From the NCBI GenBank assembly GCA_006937955.1, contig SSNP01000024.1:3020712-3084711 (forward strand): a DNA stretch of 64,000 bases, written 5' to 3'. Within the stretch, counting starts at the first letter, position 1, and each line of letters opens with the position of its first letter. The notes below the pieces were generated by a model. The model saw only the letters and a program-made list of their open reading frames with translations, had not been told where the DNA came from and searched no databases. The stretch is from Pachypanchax playfairii. Taxonomy: Eukaryota > Chordata > Actinopteri > Cyprinodontiformes > Aplocheilidae. This document shows, one piece after another, positions 35,470-48,500 of this stretch. A program made the position numbers and the translations under genes.

Positions 35470-38400
35470 AATGTTTCCTACATTGTACAGCCCTAGTAGT
35501 TCCCACTGACCAGTATCACGGGGATGAAACTGAGAAGTTTATGGTTGAACAGCAACATCAACAACTATTCTAATCTGTAAAATGTGCTTTTAAAGTAAAA
35601 CATCAATTTTTAAAGTTCCTGAACTTTGAGCTATTTTTATTTAGCTTGTACAAGCGTATCTTACATTTTGGGGGATACTGCAATGAATTAACTTTCTAAC
35701 ATTATGAGTTTTTTTTTTCTATATTTTTTTCCTTTCGTAACTTAGGATCACATAGGATCCTGACCCCAACAGACTGTAGCAGCCACAAATTCAAACCCCA
35801 AGAAATTAAGTTGAATTGTTATATGTTTACTGTTATTTATACTATCACTGCAATAAATACCTAGATAATATTAAGTCCATATTGCCTGTTCCTATATAGC
35901 CTATGTAATCACTATGCTGGTGATGATCTTGTGTGTGAATTAGTTCAAGTGTGTCTGGATTAAAACAGCCAGCAGTCTAAAGGCTGACGAGGATTAACTC
36001 TGACCAAAGAAAAAAGCTCATCTGTAGAATTTAAGTTCTATGTGCGACAGAGAGCTTAAAAGGGACGATGAACAAACTGATTTCTTCTTTTACTTTAGTC
36101 GATCAGAGGAGCATGTCAAGGCAAGTTCCAAAAGCAGCTTTCAGAACTGAATTCAATCACAGGAGATCTGAGGATTCAACGGTTTGAACACTTCAGTAGT
36201 AAATAATGGAGAGCTATAAAACGCTTCATTAAATGCAGGAACCAAGCCACGATGAAAGAAATATAGAACATATGAAGCATTAAAATGGCATAATTTTCCG
36301 CTGCAGAGCTACTGGAAACCTTTGCACAGATTTTCATAATAGTTTACTGTTCACACAAAGATGACACGGTTTGCACTCCACTGATCTCAGCGCAGAGCGG
36401 TCCAGTCATGGGGCAGTCAGACAAACAGTCTTGCAGTTGACTGGAGTCTGCTGCGCATGTGCAGCCACATACCAGAGTCTTTAGGCTCTGGGCTGTATAG
36501 AGATGTAGCAGGGACAGGCGAAGGCTTTGCTGCCGTCTCTGACCCTGAAACATGACGTTAAGCCCAAAAGCAGAGAGAGAGTAGGAGGAGGAAGTGGTGC
36601 AGGAAGGAGTAGTAGGCATTTGTGAAGGCAGAGGATGGGAAGCTGGGGCACACAGAGATGAGGGAGCTGCAGAGAAGAATGGATATGGAGGAAGGAGTGA
36701 GAGGTCATGGGTCTGGGTCACGCGAGGTTGCACATTGGAATTCCCTGAGGGGAGTTGGGCAGGGTGTGGTGAGAGAGGCCTGGATTAGTTAAGGGTCTGA
36801 GGTCTGACCCATCACAGCACTCACTCCCCGTCTAATCGTAAACAGCATTACAACCTATAAGCCATGCCCAGATTTCACTGTAGATTTTACACCATCTTTT
36901 GTCCTGCAAGTACGTAATCTGCTGGTTTAAAACAGTTCACTATAGCAGGTCTTTCTAGGTCAGTGGCTTTCTCAAGGACATGAAAAGCCAAGAAAGATGG
37001 AATGCATCTGCGGGGTGTGCAGAGAAGCCTGCAGCTAATGCTCGGGCAGCAGGGCGTGAAGTTCATCATTACATGTGTTAGAAAGGCCGGCAGGAGAGAG
37101 GCTGTTTTCACTGCCTGTGAGGAAAGAACGTGTAACCTTCGTGGGGTGGCTGCATTCCTTTTATTTCAGAGTTACAACAGTTGGAGACGAACTATTGCAC
37201 AGAAGCTTAAAATCATTGTCAGATCTGGACTGACAGGAAACTACATACATATTTAATTGCATTAATGATATTTCCAAAACGATAGGCCACTGTGGGGGTG
37301 GGAAAAATAATATTGTAGCCAAATAACATTACTGAACAGATTTTATTCAGTTTGTGTAATGGATAGAATGTGCTCTATACTCAAAATTACAATCCCTGTT
37401 CACCAGATGGTCAATATCTTTCACAATGTGATATTGTCACATCACACAGCCCTAAACGTACAGTATCATACGCAAGGTAACAAAAATATATTTGTCAAAA
37501 AAGCAGTGAGATGGTGAGGATGACGATGGCAGAAACAGCAAAGAAAGTCTTTTCTAATGCTCTAAAAAATACACCAGCACTTTCTTTGTTCTGAAACGTT
37601 TTTCTTCTTCTCCTCCTCCTGCATGATGTAAGTCTGTAACTGTCTCCTCTCCCTGATTATTTTACAAACATTACCATTGCTGTATAGATTTCCCATCCTC
37701 ATGTGTCAAGATTTTCTTTTTTCCATTCTGTCTACCCTCCTATTTGCATCCCCCCTCCATCTCTGGAGACATGTAGTCCATTAGCGAGACACAAGGGTCC
37801 TGACCAATGCATTGGGGGTGTGGGTGGGTGGAGACAATCCTTACACTGATACCACTTCCTGTTTGGGCCACACTCTCCCACTGGACTGACAGATAAACAG
37901 ATATAAGTAGAAGAGGAAAAAATAAAAATATGGATATGAATAAAAATGATAAAACTTGTTGCTTAAGTGTTACTAGCCTGCAGTGAGCTATAGCGTATCT
38001 GATGAAACAGAAGCGATTTATCTTTTTCCACAAATGCGGCGCACCTATGCATCAATCAGCCAACAGGAAACACAAATTTCCTTATTCTTTCCCTTGACTG
38101 TGTGCATGCATCAACAGAAGAAAATATAAACACTGCAATCAAACAGCTGCTAATGCATTTCACATGCGGCTGAGTGAATAAAAAGCCACCAGCTGAACCA
38201 CACGAGCAAATCCAGCTGTAATAAATTATTCCTGCAAGAAGAATACAGTTAAAACTAACAGCAAAAGTTCAGCACGGCCTGAAGCTGTGAGTTTATTTCC
38301 TGTGAACCGCATCAAGGTTCAAAATCTCAGAGAAAAGTCAGGGAAATAAATCACATCTCCAGAAGAGCTGGTCAGTTGTGTCAGGGATTATGGACAGTTT

Positions 38401-39395
38401 GTGGATTATCTGCAGCTGTGTTCATGTTCCTTTATCAAGATTCACATCAGTTCTGCATGATCTGATGACAGAATCACCTGAAACAAGATTTACAAAACCT
38501 TCACATGGCTTGATATCATGCTGAACCTTTTCACCTTGAAAAAAGAGCAGAAAAAAATGCTGCTGTAGTCTGAAGAAAATCTTGTTTTTTGCTTATAAAG
38601 CTTTAAATAAGACGCTGTTAAACTTGGTGTGGCAGTGCACCAAGTTCTCGCCTACATGTTTACTTTTTCTTTGTCGAACACTGCAGAACCAGAGGGCCAG
38701 CTAATGAGACGCCCCTTAATAAGAACGGTCTACAGAGAGCGATAAAGAAAGCAGCAAAAAGAAGAAAACAAGCACAATGACAGTAAGACTGTCCAGAAAG
38801 CTTCAGAAAGTCACATTAGGGAGTCAAAACTGGGGAAAACATCAGCTGCAAGATAATAAACAAACAAAGAGCCTGTTTGAAAAGCCAAAAAGAAAGAAAG
38901 AAGAGCAAAGAAAAAGGTATCAGCATCAGTGCTTTAACCTTTAACCCTGATAGAATGGCCAAATATAATGTGCTGGAAACAATGTAAGAAGCTAGTGCTG
39001 CATAAATCCACTCCAGTAAGCATGAACACACACACACACCTGCACACAGAGTGGTAATTTCTCCTGATAAGGTCAACTCTGCCCGAGCTGGCACACAGAA
39101 TACAACACGAGAAGTCAGACTCATTCAGCATATTGAGATACCTGATGTCTGAATTTGACAACTCCAAGTAATTAGTTGATCAACTTCTTATTTTTTTTTA
39201 AACTGCCTGCTTTTATCCAGTAAATGTGTTATTTTACCACAGTAAAGTGTTTTTAGAGTTATCTTGAGTTTCGGCCTTTTTTGTAATTATAGATTGAAAA
39301 ATAAATTGAAACTTGATGATTATATAAAGAATAAGGATCCTAAGATTGCAGCTTAGATGTCTTAGAGGTCTCCCGGTGCTTTAACAACAAATAAA
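35470..39395. other. presumed 5' intron or upstream DNA of arhgap35
   Basis: No exon recognised. 36540-36790 is a purine-rich stretch whose ORFs on either strand are low-complexity. Confidence 0.4.
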
Positions 39396-39399
39396 AAGT

Positions 39400-39880
39400 A
39401 GGGACTTTACGGCCACCGGCATCGCTACTGCTGCCGTTCAGACCTCTTTTAATGCGGACATATTTGTCTTCAAGACTGTCAACACTCGCGCTGTTTACAA
39501 AAGGTAAGCTACATCGTGCCGGAAATGATGTTGGGTTGTTTGGCTGACCAATCACAGACGTGCGTCATCCGACGCGGCCGTCGGAAAGTTAGAAAATAGA
39601 GAGTGACTCCAACCGACCATCCGAGGCAGTTGGAGAGCCCATACGACATCGTAACATGGCAGTGCGTGTCTCCGACACGTCGGAGCTGGGTTAGTATGAA
39701 TCCAGCTTTAGTGGAACTTTTCAGTTCACTTTTTGCTCCTCGTATTTCCCAGTTCAACAGGCTCCGCAACATAAACAACAGCAACTGTTGCTTTGCATGC
39801 ACGGTCAGAGACACAGATGACTATGTGTTTCCCTCCGGCGCTCAAGCTCATCTGTGCATCATCTCACCCCATGATTCTTA
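39400..39880. other. CpG-rich island of uncertain origin
   Basis: CpG density is far above its surroundings (CGTCATCCGACGCGGCCGTC near 39560, GTCTCCGACACGTCGGAGC near 39668), with a CCAAT box (GACCAATCAC, 39547). It could be a promoter or leader exon, or a CpG-rich DNA-transposon remnant. The inverted CGTCGG/CCGACG words favour the latter, and I cannot decide. Confidence 0.3.
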
Positions 39881-39899
39881 ATTCCCTCTTCCAGGCATG

Positions 39900-42290
39900 A
39901 GCCGACATTCTCTTCATTTATTTCTTTTCGCTGCCACCAATGTTAATTTTATAATATTTTCACATAGATCTCCTCAACAGCTTTTTTTGCACAAAGACTA
40001 TGAAAGACAATTTTCTTGGTGATTAAAAATTACAGTGATGAAACCAGACCAAACTGGGTTTTGTGAAAAGACGGGACTCGCTGACAAACTAATTTGATCC
40101 ATCCCTGGTAAGAGCACAATCTCCCCTGAAGCTAAAGCTAACAGATGTAAACATTCAGCCGGTTTTATCTTAAATGTTTAATCACCAGTAAAACTACGAA
40201 GGTTTGGACATCCTGGAATCCATGCAAAGAGAAATCTGATTAAACCAACATCATCTCCTGAACTTGTCCTCTTTTCACGACGATATAAACTGTAAGACGC
40301 CTCTGTACTGTGCTTAGTTAAAAATATTACTTTTGTTTTAAAAATACGTTGTTTTTTTTTTACAGTGTTTAATCACAAACATCATTCCTGTAAACAGCTC
40401 ATCTTGTTCAGCGACATCAGAAAAAGATAAAATCAGGTAGTTACATCATATTCTATAGGATTTGTAAGATTTGAGTCTTTAAATATTTTGTATCCAGGTG
40501 TAAATACTAATTAAATTATAGGAAGATTTGACTAAAACCAAACTCAAATTTGTTGTTAAGGTTAACTCTGGATACCACCCTCCCCTCGTTTCCCACCCTT
40601 AGTATCTTTGCATGTCTGAGCTCCATCTCCGTCTCCTCCAGCTGAATTAGTCTCTCTAACCTTGCAGTGAGGCCTCTGTCAGACACGCAGACTGTCTGCT
40701 GGTGATATTAGCATACATCAGATCCCTGCTAGAAGGCTTGTCTACATCAGCACAACTGCACACACACACTCAGCCATCCAATACAGCTGTCCTGTCGTTC
40801 CAGCCAAACCTGATCCAACAGCACAAACAAACATCTGCATGACACACGGATACATGCAGATACATCAGATGAGTGTATTAAAGGTGCAGTCATGCATATG
40901 TAGCAGTTTTGTGGTTAAATAAGAGGGAATTCTGCAGAAGGTTGTTGTCAGACACCTTTAACTGCTTTACATCAGCTGCCTGGATTGTGGATATGCACCA
41001 TTAAAAAAAGATGCATGCATTATACACATAATTTTCCAAACCTTTTCTGTGTCAACACACACCCTCAAACTGCCTCCAGCTCGTCTTCTGTTTACAGATG
41101 AAACCATCTTGCACAAAGGATTTTTAATAATAAATTAAAACATCCAATAAACCAGATGAGAAGTTGTGCACTCCTGTTACTGGTGGAGAATATATCTGAA
41201 CAGCTGCTGAACAAACACCCCTCCCCCCCAATTCATTTCCTGAATAACTTCATAGCCAACTCTGACCTCTGGGAGAGAAGTCTTCATGCAGCAAGAGCCT
41301 GTCTGATAAAACAAACATCATAATTCTACATTTCATGGGTTTTTCAATCACTCGCTTCAGTGACTCGCACCTATTTTGAATTCCCCACCTGCACAGTGAA
41401 AACCATCCGCATGTACCAACAGCACATCGACTGCTGTCATTACCTTCTGTTTAACTGTCACTATTAACCCATTTTCACCAGAGCACTCATCCTCAGCTAC
41501 AGTCGGTGTCTAATAGATGTCCTAGGTGTGTGGGGAGGTTGTTTTTTTTTTTTTAACAACAACAAAACAGGAAAGCAGAGGACATTATTAACACTACCAC
41601 CTGTGTTTAATTTTTAGTATTTTATTTATTGCCACAAAAATAAAGCGACTGCCAGACTGGAGTCACTGCACAGACTTGATTGAAACAGTTGCTTGACTGC
41701 AGCTGCAAAACCTCCATTGTTTTGTCTTGTATTGAAATGTAAAGGGCGACCAGATCGTGTGTTTCCTGTAGGAGGAAAGAAAAGTTGTTGTTTTATTGAA
41801 ATTCGTTAGATACTCAATGGCAGGGCAGTTCTCTACACTGTCTGTGACATTAATGGGACTATTTATAGCACCATTTTGGATAGTGGTGTTCAGTTGTGTT
41901 TTTAAAAAAATGTTTATGTTGTAATAAAATATGGAGCAACAATACATTTCACTTTCTAAATACACAAAACAGAGAAAATGTTTGTTTTTTGTGAGAAAGA
42001 CTTTAACAATTTGGCATCCTGGTTCTTCAAAAAGGATCCAAAAGATCATCACAAAGTCCCCAAGCATGGAGGACGTGTCCCAACTTCACCTACACAAACC
42101 TCAGCAAATCTTACTTCATGAGAGACACGGACGTCAGACATGAAACCAGCTGATGCATGGATGGTAACATTCCACTGCTGTTTGGAAGGTGCAAACAGTC
42201 TTTTACTCTTTGTGGAAAAGGTGAGTAAAGTGTGTGTTTGAAGTCAAACAAGGTTCAAGTCAGACACGAACTCGCAAGATGGCTCGTCTT
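39900..42290. other. non-coding, no gene recognised
   Basis: AT-rich, short CA and T runs. A 134-codon minus-strand ORF at 41663-42067 has no recognised domain. Confidence 0.4.
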
Positions 42291-42299
42291 TATGAGAAA

Positions 42300-42420
42300 C
42301 CATCTTTCAATCCATTCATCCAGTTTCTATACCAACTTGATCCCGTCCAGGGTCACAGAGAGCGGGTACCAATCTCCAGCGGTCATTAGACAGGAGGCGG
42401 AATTACAGTCTGGACAGTTT
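42300..42420 (+). mobile_element. fragment of a common fish retroelement/SINE-like repeat
   Basis: Contains CCATTCATCCAGTTTCTATACC, TTGATCCCGTCCAGGGTCAC and TCATTAGACAGGAGGCGG, a degenerate form of an abundant teleost repeat (target words CATCCATTTTCTATACC, CGTCAGGGTCGC, AGAGGCGGGG). Confidence 0.55.
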
Positions 42421-42424
42421 GATG

Positions 42425-43085
42425 AGGGTGAGTTTTATGAGAATGTACATGAGTAATCAACATCCTCTGGACAAAATCACTACAAATCCTAGTGTATGGG
42501 CCCAGCTCCCAATTTCTCCTTCTAATCCCAGCAATCTATTTAGACCTCCATTCTGGGTCATTGTTGGGAATCGATGGAACAGCCTGGTTGGTTCTTCTCC
42601 CTGACAGTTTGTACAGCCTACTGCAGAACATGAGATAATTATGTAGATTTTACAAGGAAGTTTTTTTGCTTTCAACAGGAAACGCATGTGGTAACAAACT
42701 AACAACATAACACCATCCAACGGGACAGATAAATGTAGATCATGTGACTCTCTGACATAAGCTGAACAGGTCCTATCTGATGCTTTAAATACCCCTTCTG
42801 ATGAGTTATTTTATAACCAAGCAGCATAAAGTGTTAAGCAAATAACACAGCTTGTTTTATATCATCTATATCTACTAATAAACTAAAACCCAGCATCATA
42901 AACACGTCACTGTAAATAACATCCCATCTAATCAGAGTAACAGTATAAGGAAAAGGCTGCAAACCTCCTTCCATCTGGACTTAGAAGCTACAGGCTTTGT
43001 ATATATTTTTTGCACTAAAATCCCAAATGGGAGATCTTACATCAACTAGAGATCACCCAAACAGTTACTGGGTGACAGATGGGGT
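42425..43085. other. non-coding, no gene recognised
   Basis: Short ORFs only. Confidence 0.4.
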
Positions 43086-43088
43086 CCA

Positions 43089-43114
43089 CACACAAACACA
43101 CACACACACACACA

Positions 43115-43201
<87 letters not shown>
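43089..43201 (+). repeat. long (CA)n microsatellite
   Basis: About 113 bp of CA with early interruptions (CAAACA, ACCACA). The longest simple repeat in the window. Confidence 0.97.
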
Positions 43202-43203
<2 letters not shown>

Positions 43204-43627
43204 AAAAGAAAAGAAGCTGCAGTGATAATAAAAACTATAAATGAGTCAATAACATACGGGAGAAAAAATAAAAGCGTTTCAAGCTGAAACAAAGAGGTGA
43301 GTGGAAGTTAAAACCAGGAGCTTCTGATAAGCGCTCTGCAGCTGCAGTTGGCTCCTAGTACACAGATCAGGCTACTGCTAAAGTCACTCATATGTACTGC
43401 TATACTGCTCTGCTCAACACTCAGATTTGTCAACTGTTCATTTTATTGTCTGTCCACATGAAACTGTTCTTTGTGCCATCTGAAAGCACAGTAGCACATG
43501 GCTGATTGGTCTAAGAATGGGACAACATAACGGCAGGAGACAAGAGTGAGAGACAGCTCAAAGAAACAGAACGAGAGAAAGGATGAAGGGGGGTGGGGTG
43601 GTGCGAGTCACTGAAGACAGAGGAAAA

Positions 43628-43724
43628 ATGAATGAATGAATGAATGAATGAATGAATGAATGAATGAATGAATGAGTAAGTAAGTAAATAAATAAGTAAG
43701 TAAGTAAATAAATAAATAAAAAAA
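43628..43724 (+). repeat. compound tetranucleotide repeat (TGAA)n(TAAG/TAAA)n
   Basis: Perfect TGAA units, then TAAG and TAAA variants. Confidence 0.95.
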
Positions 43725-43729
43725 CAAAA

Positions 43730-45190
43730 TAACTGGAGATACAATTGAAAACACCTGAACCTGCCACTGTGTCAATTAAAGATAATGACTTTTTACTTGT
43801 TGCTATAGTGACCAACTGTTGGCTCAGAGGCAGATGGTTGCAGAGCTGTTTTGTTTTTCTCTTCCAAACAGCCCCCCCTTCCTCATCTAACCCTTTCTGC
43901 TCTCTTTATCCAGAGGCTTCTGGCAATAGAAGGCCAACAACAAACCATAAGAATGTTATATATACACACTAAAAATGCACCAGAAATATCTGATATCATA
44001 TGTATTTCTACATTATTACAATAAGGGATGCCCCTTTGGCTCTAAGAGTTTGCATATGGAAAAGTACCACTTCCTGTAAGTCTGGCAGCAGTGTTTGTGT
44101 GCACACACGTGGGAGTGACACCCATGAGCTCCATCTGCAGTCTGAGTGCTGGCAGCTTCTGGAAAAGCTCGACCAGAGGTTACAAGGGTTGTGCTCGGTC
44201 ATCCATTTTAAATAAGACAGACACCAGTGCTCCATTAGAGCTCAGGACTTCTCTTCTCTACACTGATCTACTACAGCATGAAGGTCTGAGGACAACCTCT
44301 ACGTACCAAGGTGTTTTTTTATTCTTGTGTATCGATGGGCCCAACTCCGCCACACGAGCTAAAAGACGGCATCCAAAAATAACATATGTGCCAATTATAG
44401 CCACATTTAAATGACGGCTTTGCATTCTGAAACATGCATGGCAACAATCTCAGTAAAACCAATTAATGTTTAAAATCATTCATATTCATAAACTATATTT
44501 CAAGCACTTGCTGATCCAACCCCCCCACTGGGAAACTCTCTCTGATACCCATGTTTACTGTCTGCATTTGTACCATTATTTGTAAGGAAGGTGAAAAAAC
44601 TCAGAGATTCAAGTCCAGAATTATGTAAATTATTGTACAATTGACAGTTTTGCCCCAACAAATGACTTCCTCTTTGCTACTTGAAAGAGAAAGCATCAGC
44701 AGCAGTGATACGAAGCCCTTCCGTGTCATCCAGGGTCACTTCCAACAAGAATTCAATATTTCTGTTGGAATAACTGTATAACGTTAAACTGACAGCAGTG
44801 TAAAGGTCCAAATAAAAATGTTTGCACGGCAAAGGCAATTTTTAGCAGCAGATAGCTGCCATTTTAAAACAGCTCCAGTCTTCCAGCAGTTCATGAGAAT
44901 GCTGTTATTTAAACTGTTTTACATTGTATCATTTACTGAGAAGAAATGTTAAGAAATTCCTGGCAGACGTAACCCCTGGATGCCCTGAAAGTGCTACATT
45001 TCACTGCAGCTTGTCCTATTTATGTCTTTAAATAACCACAGAAATGCAAAATGAAGTCAGTGTAAAGGTTTATGAAATAACATGAACTGCTATAAAATTT
45101 TGGAGACTGAAACAGCAGCAATCCACTTTGATCTCAGTCGCAACTCATCAGTCCTGTTGAGTGTAAACTCCATTTCTCCAAATTGAGGCT
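43730..45190. other. non-coding, no gene recognised
   Basis: No element boundaries seen. The right end (45190-45235) resembles the repeat at 25600-26110. Confidence 0.4.
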
Positions 45191-45235
45191 ATTCAAGAAG
45201 CCATCTGCAACAAGTAAGATATTAATTACTCATGG

Positions 45236-45541
45236 TGTCACGGCCTTTTTTAACCATTTTCCAACGAAAAGTAATCCAACAAAAAGACCGTTGGTTGTGG
45301 CGGGTGGTTTTCTTCAGCACGCACTTCGAACTTGATAACTTGAAAAAATAGTCTATTTATTCTTACAAAAATATAACTCAAAACGTGTTCCAAAGATTCT
45401 TGCATACTTGACAAAACGAAAATTAACGTCAACTAAGTCATCAAGTCAAAAAGTGCGTGCTTAAGAAAACCACCCGCCACAACCAACGGTCTTTTTGTTG
45501 GATTACTTTTCGTTGGAATATGGTTAAAAAAGGCCGTGACA
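45236..45541. mobile_element. 306-bp hairpin-like MITE with ~91-bp terminal inverted repeats
   Basis: The left arm 45236-45326 (starting TGTCACGGCCTTTTTTAACC) and the complement of the right arm 45451-45541 differ at 2 of 91 positions (ATTTTCC/ATATTCC and CTTCAGC/CTTAAGC). A loop of about 124 bp carries weaker continuing similarity. There is no ORF. No clear target-site duplication is visible (flanks CATGG and ATAAAG). The superfamily is not assigned. Confidence 0.85.
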
Positions 45542-45544
45542 ATA

Positions 45545-48500
45545 AAGTCAAAAAATCATTTTACAAAACCTCCCTCTAACTAACCTGACAACTGGGACAA
45601 AAATCACCTTGACACGCTTCCCGTGTGCTTTTCATCACGTTAATTAATGGGAGGGTCCAAAAGTTTACAAACCTACAAATAATTAAACAAAATTTACAAA
45701 TTTAAATAGCAAATAAATAATATATTCTTACTATTATAAACAAAAACAAAATATGCATGTAATATGATTCACCATTCACAAAAAAGAAGAAAATGGCCAC
45801 AACACATGGCTTTTACATACAATTCAAATCAGTCAAATTATTCCATATAATCTGGGGGAGGTAAAGATTAAACAAGGTGCAGGTTATTTATTAAAACCTA
45901 AAGAGCTGTAAAGATTTTCCTCCAACCAGAAACAGCAACAAGTGTCTGGTTGACTTGTTGAGCTTCTTGTGTTGTAGTGACATCAATATTTATCCACAAA
46001 AAAGAAAGTCTTACTGCACAGACAATGAAGAATGTTAACTGCTTTTTGGTTTTCGTTATCAGTGTCTTCGTGGTTCGTCAACAATTTGTTGCTTCTGTTC
46101 ACAGTGACAAGTAAAAATGGTCAGAACAAACATCTGAACGTGTTTGTGTCTGTTACAATAAGTGAGATTAGACCATGAAAGGGTTCAGCGGGGAGGTGTG
46201 AGGCAAAAAGCTACAATATGTCATAAATCTAATGAGTAAACACAGACGGAGAAAGAAATGGTTGATTCAAACCACTTCGGACAACCTCCTCATTTCTATA
46301 TCTCACACATACATGTGTTGTTACTTTTTTTAGACTAGCTTCCATGCTGCAGTCCACTTTCCAGGCCTAAGGGAAAAGGGGGGGGGGGGGTTTACACTAC
46401 TCTGTGTGCTGAAACAGAATAAAAGAGGAAAAAAAGCAGGTTAGATTTTACAGCTCTTCTCCTGGCCCTAATCCAAGCATTAACTCCTACCTCCTGAACA
46501 CACACACTCTCTCCATAAAATTCCTGTTCTTAGCAGTGATGCCAAGACTCCCTTTCACTATCCCCTCCCCACCCATCCCGTCTTTCCCCTCTCATTGGCA
46601 CTGTGGCTCTGCACTACCTCATATCCCAGGGTTCTCGTATGAACACACGGGCCAATCATGGCAGGTTACCAAAATCTCTCTGGAATCCTGCCTTAGGATG
46701 AAAAAAAAAAATGAAGTCTGCATGTTTTGTTCTAAAATCCACTTCCCTCATAGAAACACATAAGCTGCGTTAAACTTTAACTTTCAAGGTGAAGTGTTGT
46801 GACAGTGAAGTTTTATAACTCACTATAATTTGCAGACGAAGCAACATTTTGTCAATTATTCTTGTAATACATGAAAAGGTGAAGTTAATAATTTTCCTAC
46901 AAATCAATCTACAATTGTGGCAAATGTAGTTGAAAGTTCAAGTTATTATCCTAAAAGGTTTCCCTAGTTTTAAAAATGCCTTAAAAACAAAGTATACAAA
47001 CATTAAAAGACCAATTTTTGGTGAATAGTTTACACCAAATCAATGAGCAGTAGTTAAATACAAGCTTGCTGCTAACTAACTACCAGGTAAGTTCTTCTCT
47101 GAGTGACTCCTATACATGTAAGAAAACAAAGTCTGGTGTCCCAAAAAGGTTTTTCAGACAGTTCCTGAACAAGCTTTGGTGCAAACTTTCAGAATCTTTC
47201 ATACACAAAGACATTATATAAAACAACAAAAAAGGATATTTACTGTTGTAACAGTGGCTATTAGGGTTACATTTTTAACTAATCCTGAACTGAACTGGAG
47301 AAATAAAACCATGAGCATGGGAAGTAGGAGGTTGTGATAGCTACATGACATAGAAAATTCATTCAACAATAATTTTACATGAGCAGCAGCAACAAACATT
47401 GTTTGCTCAAGCACTGTTATAGAAGAGGAAACAACAGCTAGCATTAGCAAAGCTAACTTTTACATGAAGTTAGAAAAGTAGCTGTTTAAAAATTCCCAGC
47501 TTCAAAAGTATGTGATTGTTTTATTGAATTTTATGGTGAACATTTAGCCAGATAATTATTATAGAGTCAGTTATTTAGTTTGAGTATTGTTGTTGTTGAT
47601 GACATTGCTTTAATACTGTCTATTAATCACCACCATGATAAGATTTCCTCCCTGATAAGTCATATTTATCCAGTGTTTATAGTAGAGACTGGTCTGTGAA
47701 AAGCCACAACAAATATCTTGTTACTGTTGAAATAAACAGAGGTGGTCACAGTTTGTTTATAGAACATTAGCGTAGAATTGGCCTCTCATGGAAACGTAGT
47801 ATGTGAATTACTGTAAATAATATACAAGTTCTACAAATCAACTGTTTCTTTCATTACTAATGTAATTTTATACAACCCTCATCTTTAAAATAATCTAATC
47901 CTCCTCTCAGACAAACAATGGAACCCACCATGAAAACACACACACACACTAACTGCTCTCCCTAGACACAGTCTTATTGATGAGCTCAGGCTAAGGTCAT
48001 TAATGTGATTGTTGTGTGAAGCTGAGAAGGGATTATTTTGACACTGTCCACTCCTACATCAGGAGACTTGAGCTTCTCCTTTTTGTCTTTATCTCCCTCT
48101 TTCTTTTACAATCTCTCCAGCTCGCGCCGCCTCTTATTCTTGTCTCTATGGGGATTTGAGCAGAGCAGAAGCAAAAGGAAAGGATAAGGTGTGAGCCAGT
48201 GACAAGTTGCTTTTTCTCTCTCTCTTCATAGGCCGAGATAAATTAAATGTGTGAGCGGTGCATCCAAAGCCTCGACGGGCACAGTGACTGAGTGACCTTC
48301 ATTCATAAACCTACACAGCAAAGGGGCACAATCAAACATCCAAAGATGAAAAAAAATCTACTGGGAGAGTGGAGAGAGAAAAAAAAATGCTAGAAAGAGA
48401 GGAATAAACGATTTAAGCTTGATAAAGCCTCGTTTTTATTGCACTCTGGAGACGTGCAGATATGGCAAGAGAAAAAAAAACAGTCAGGTAGAGAAAGATT

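Noticed and set aside
36344..36733. 129-codon minus-strand ORF
   Set aside because: Low-complexity Ser/Pro/Leu reading of a purine-rich stretch; no family or exon signals.
41663..42067. 134-codon minus-strand ORF
   Set aside because: No recognisable domain, no splice or promoter context, AT-rich codon use. It may be part of a dispersed repeat, but I cannot show that.
43628..43724. Regular repeats as a CRISPR-like array
   Set aside because: Uninterrupted tetranucleotide microsatellite with no spacers, in a vertebrate genome.
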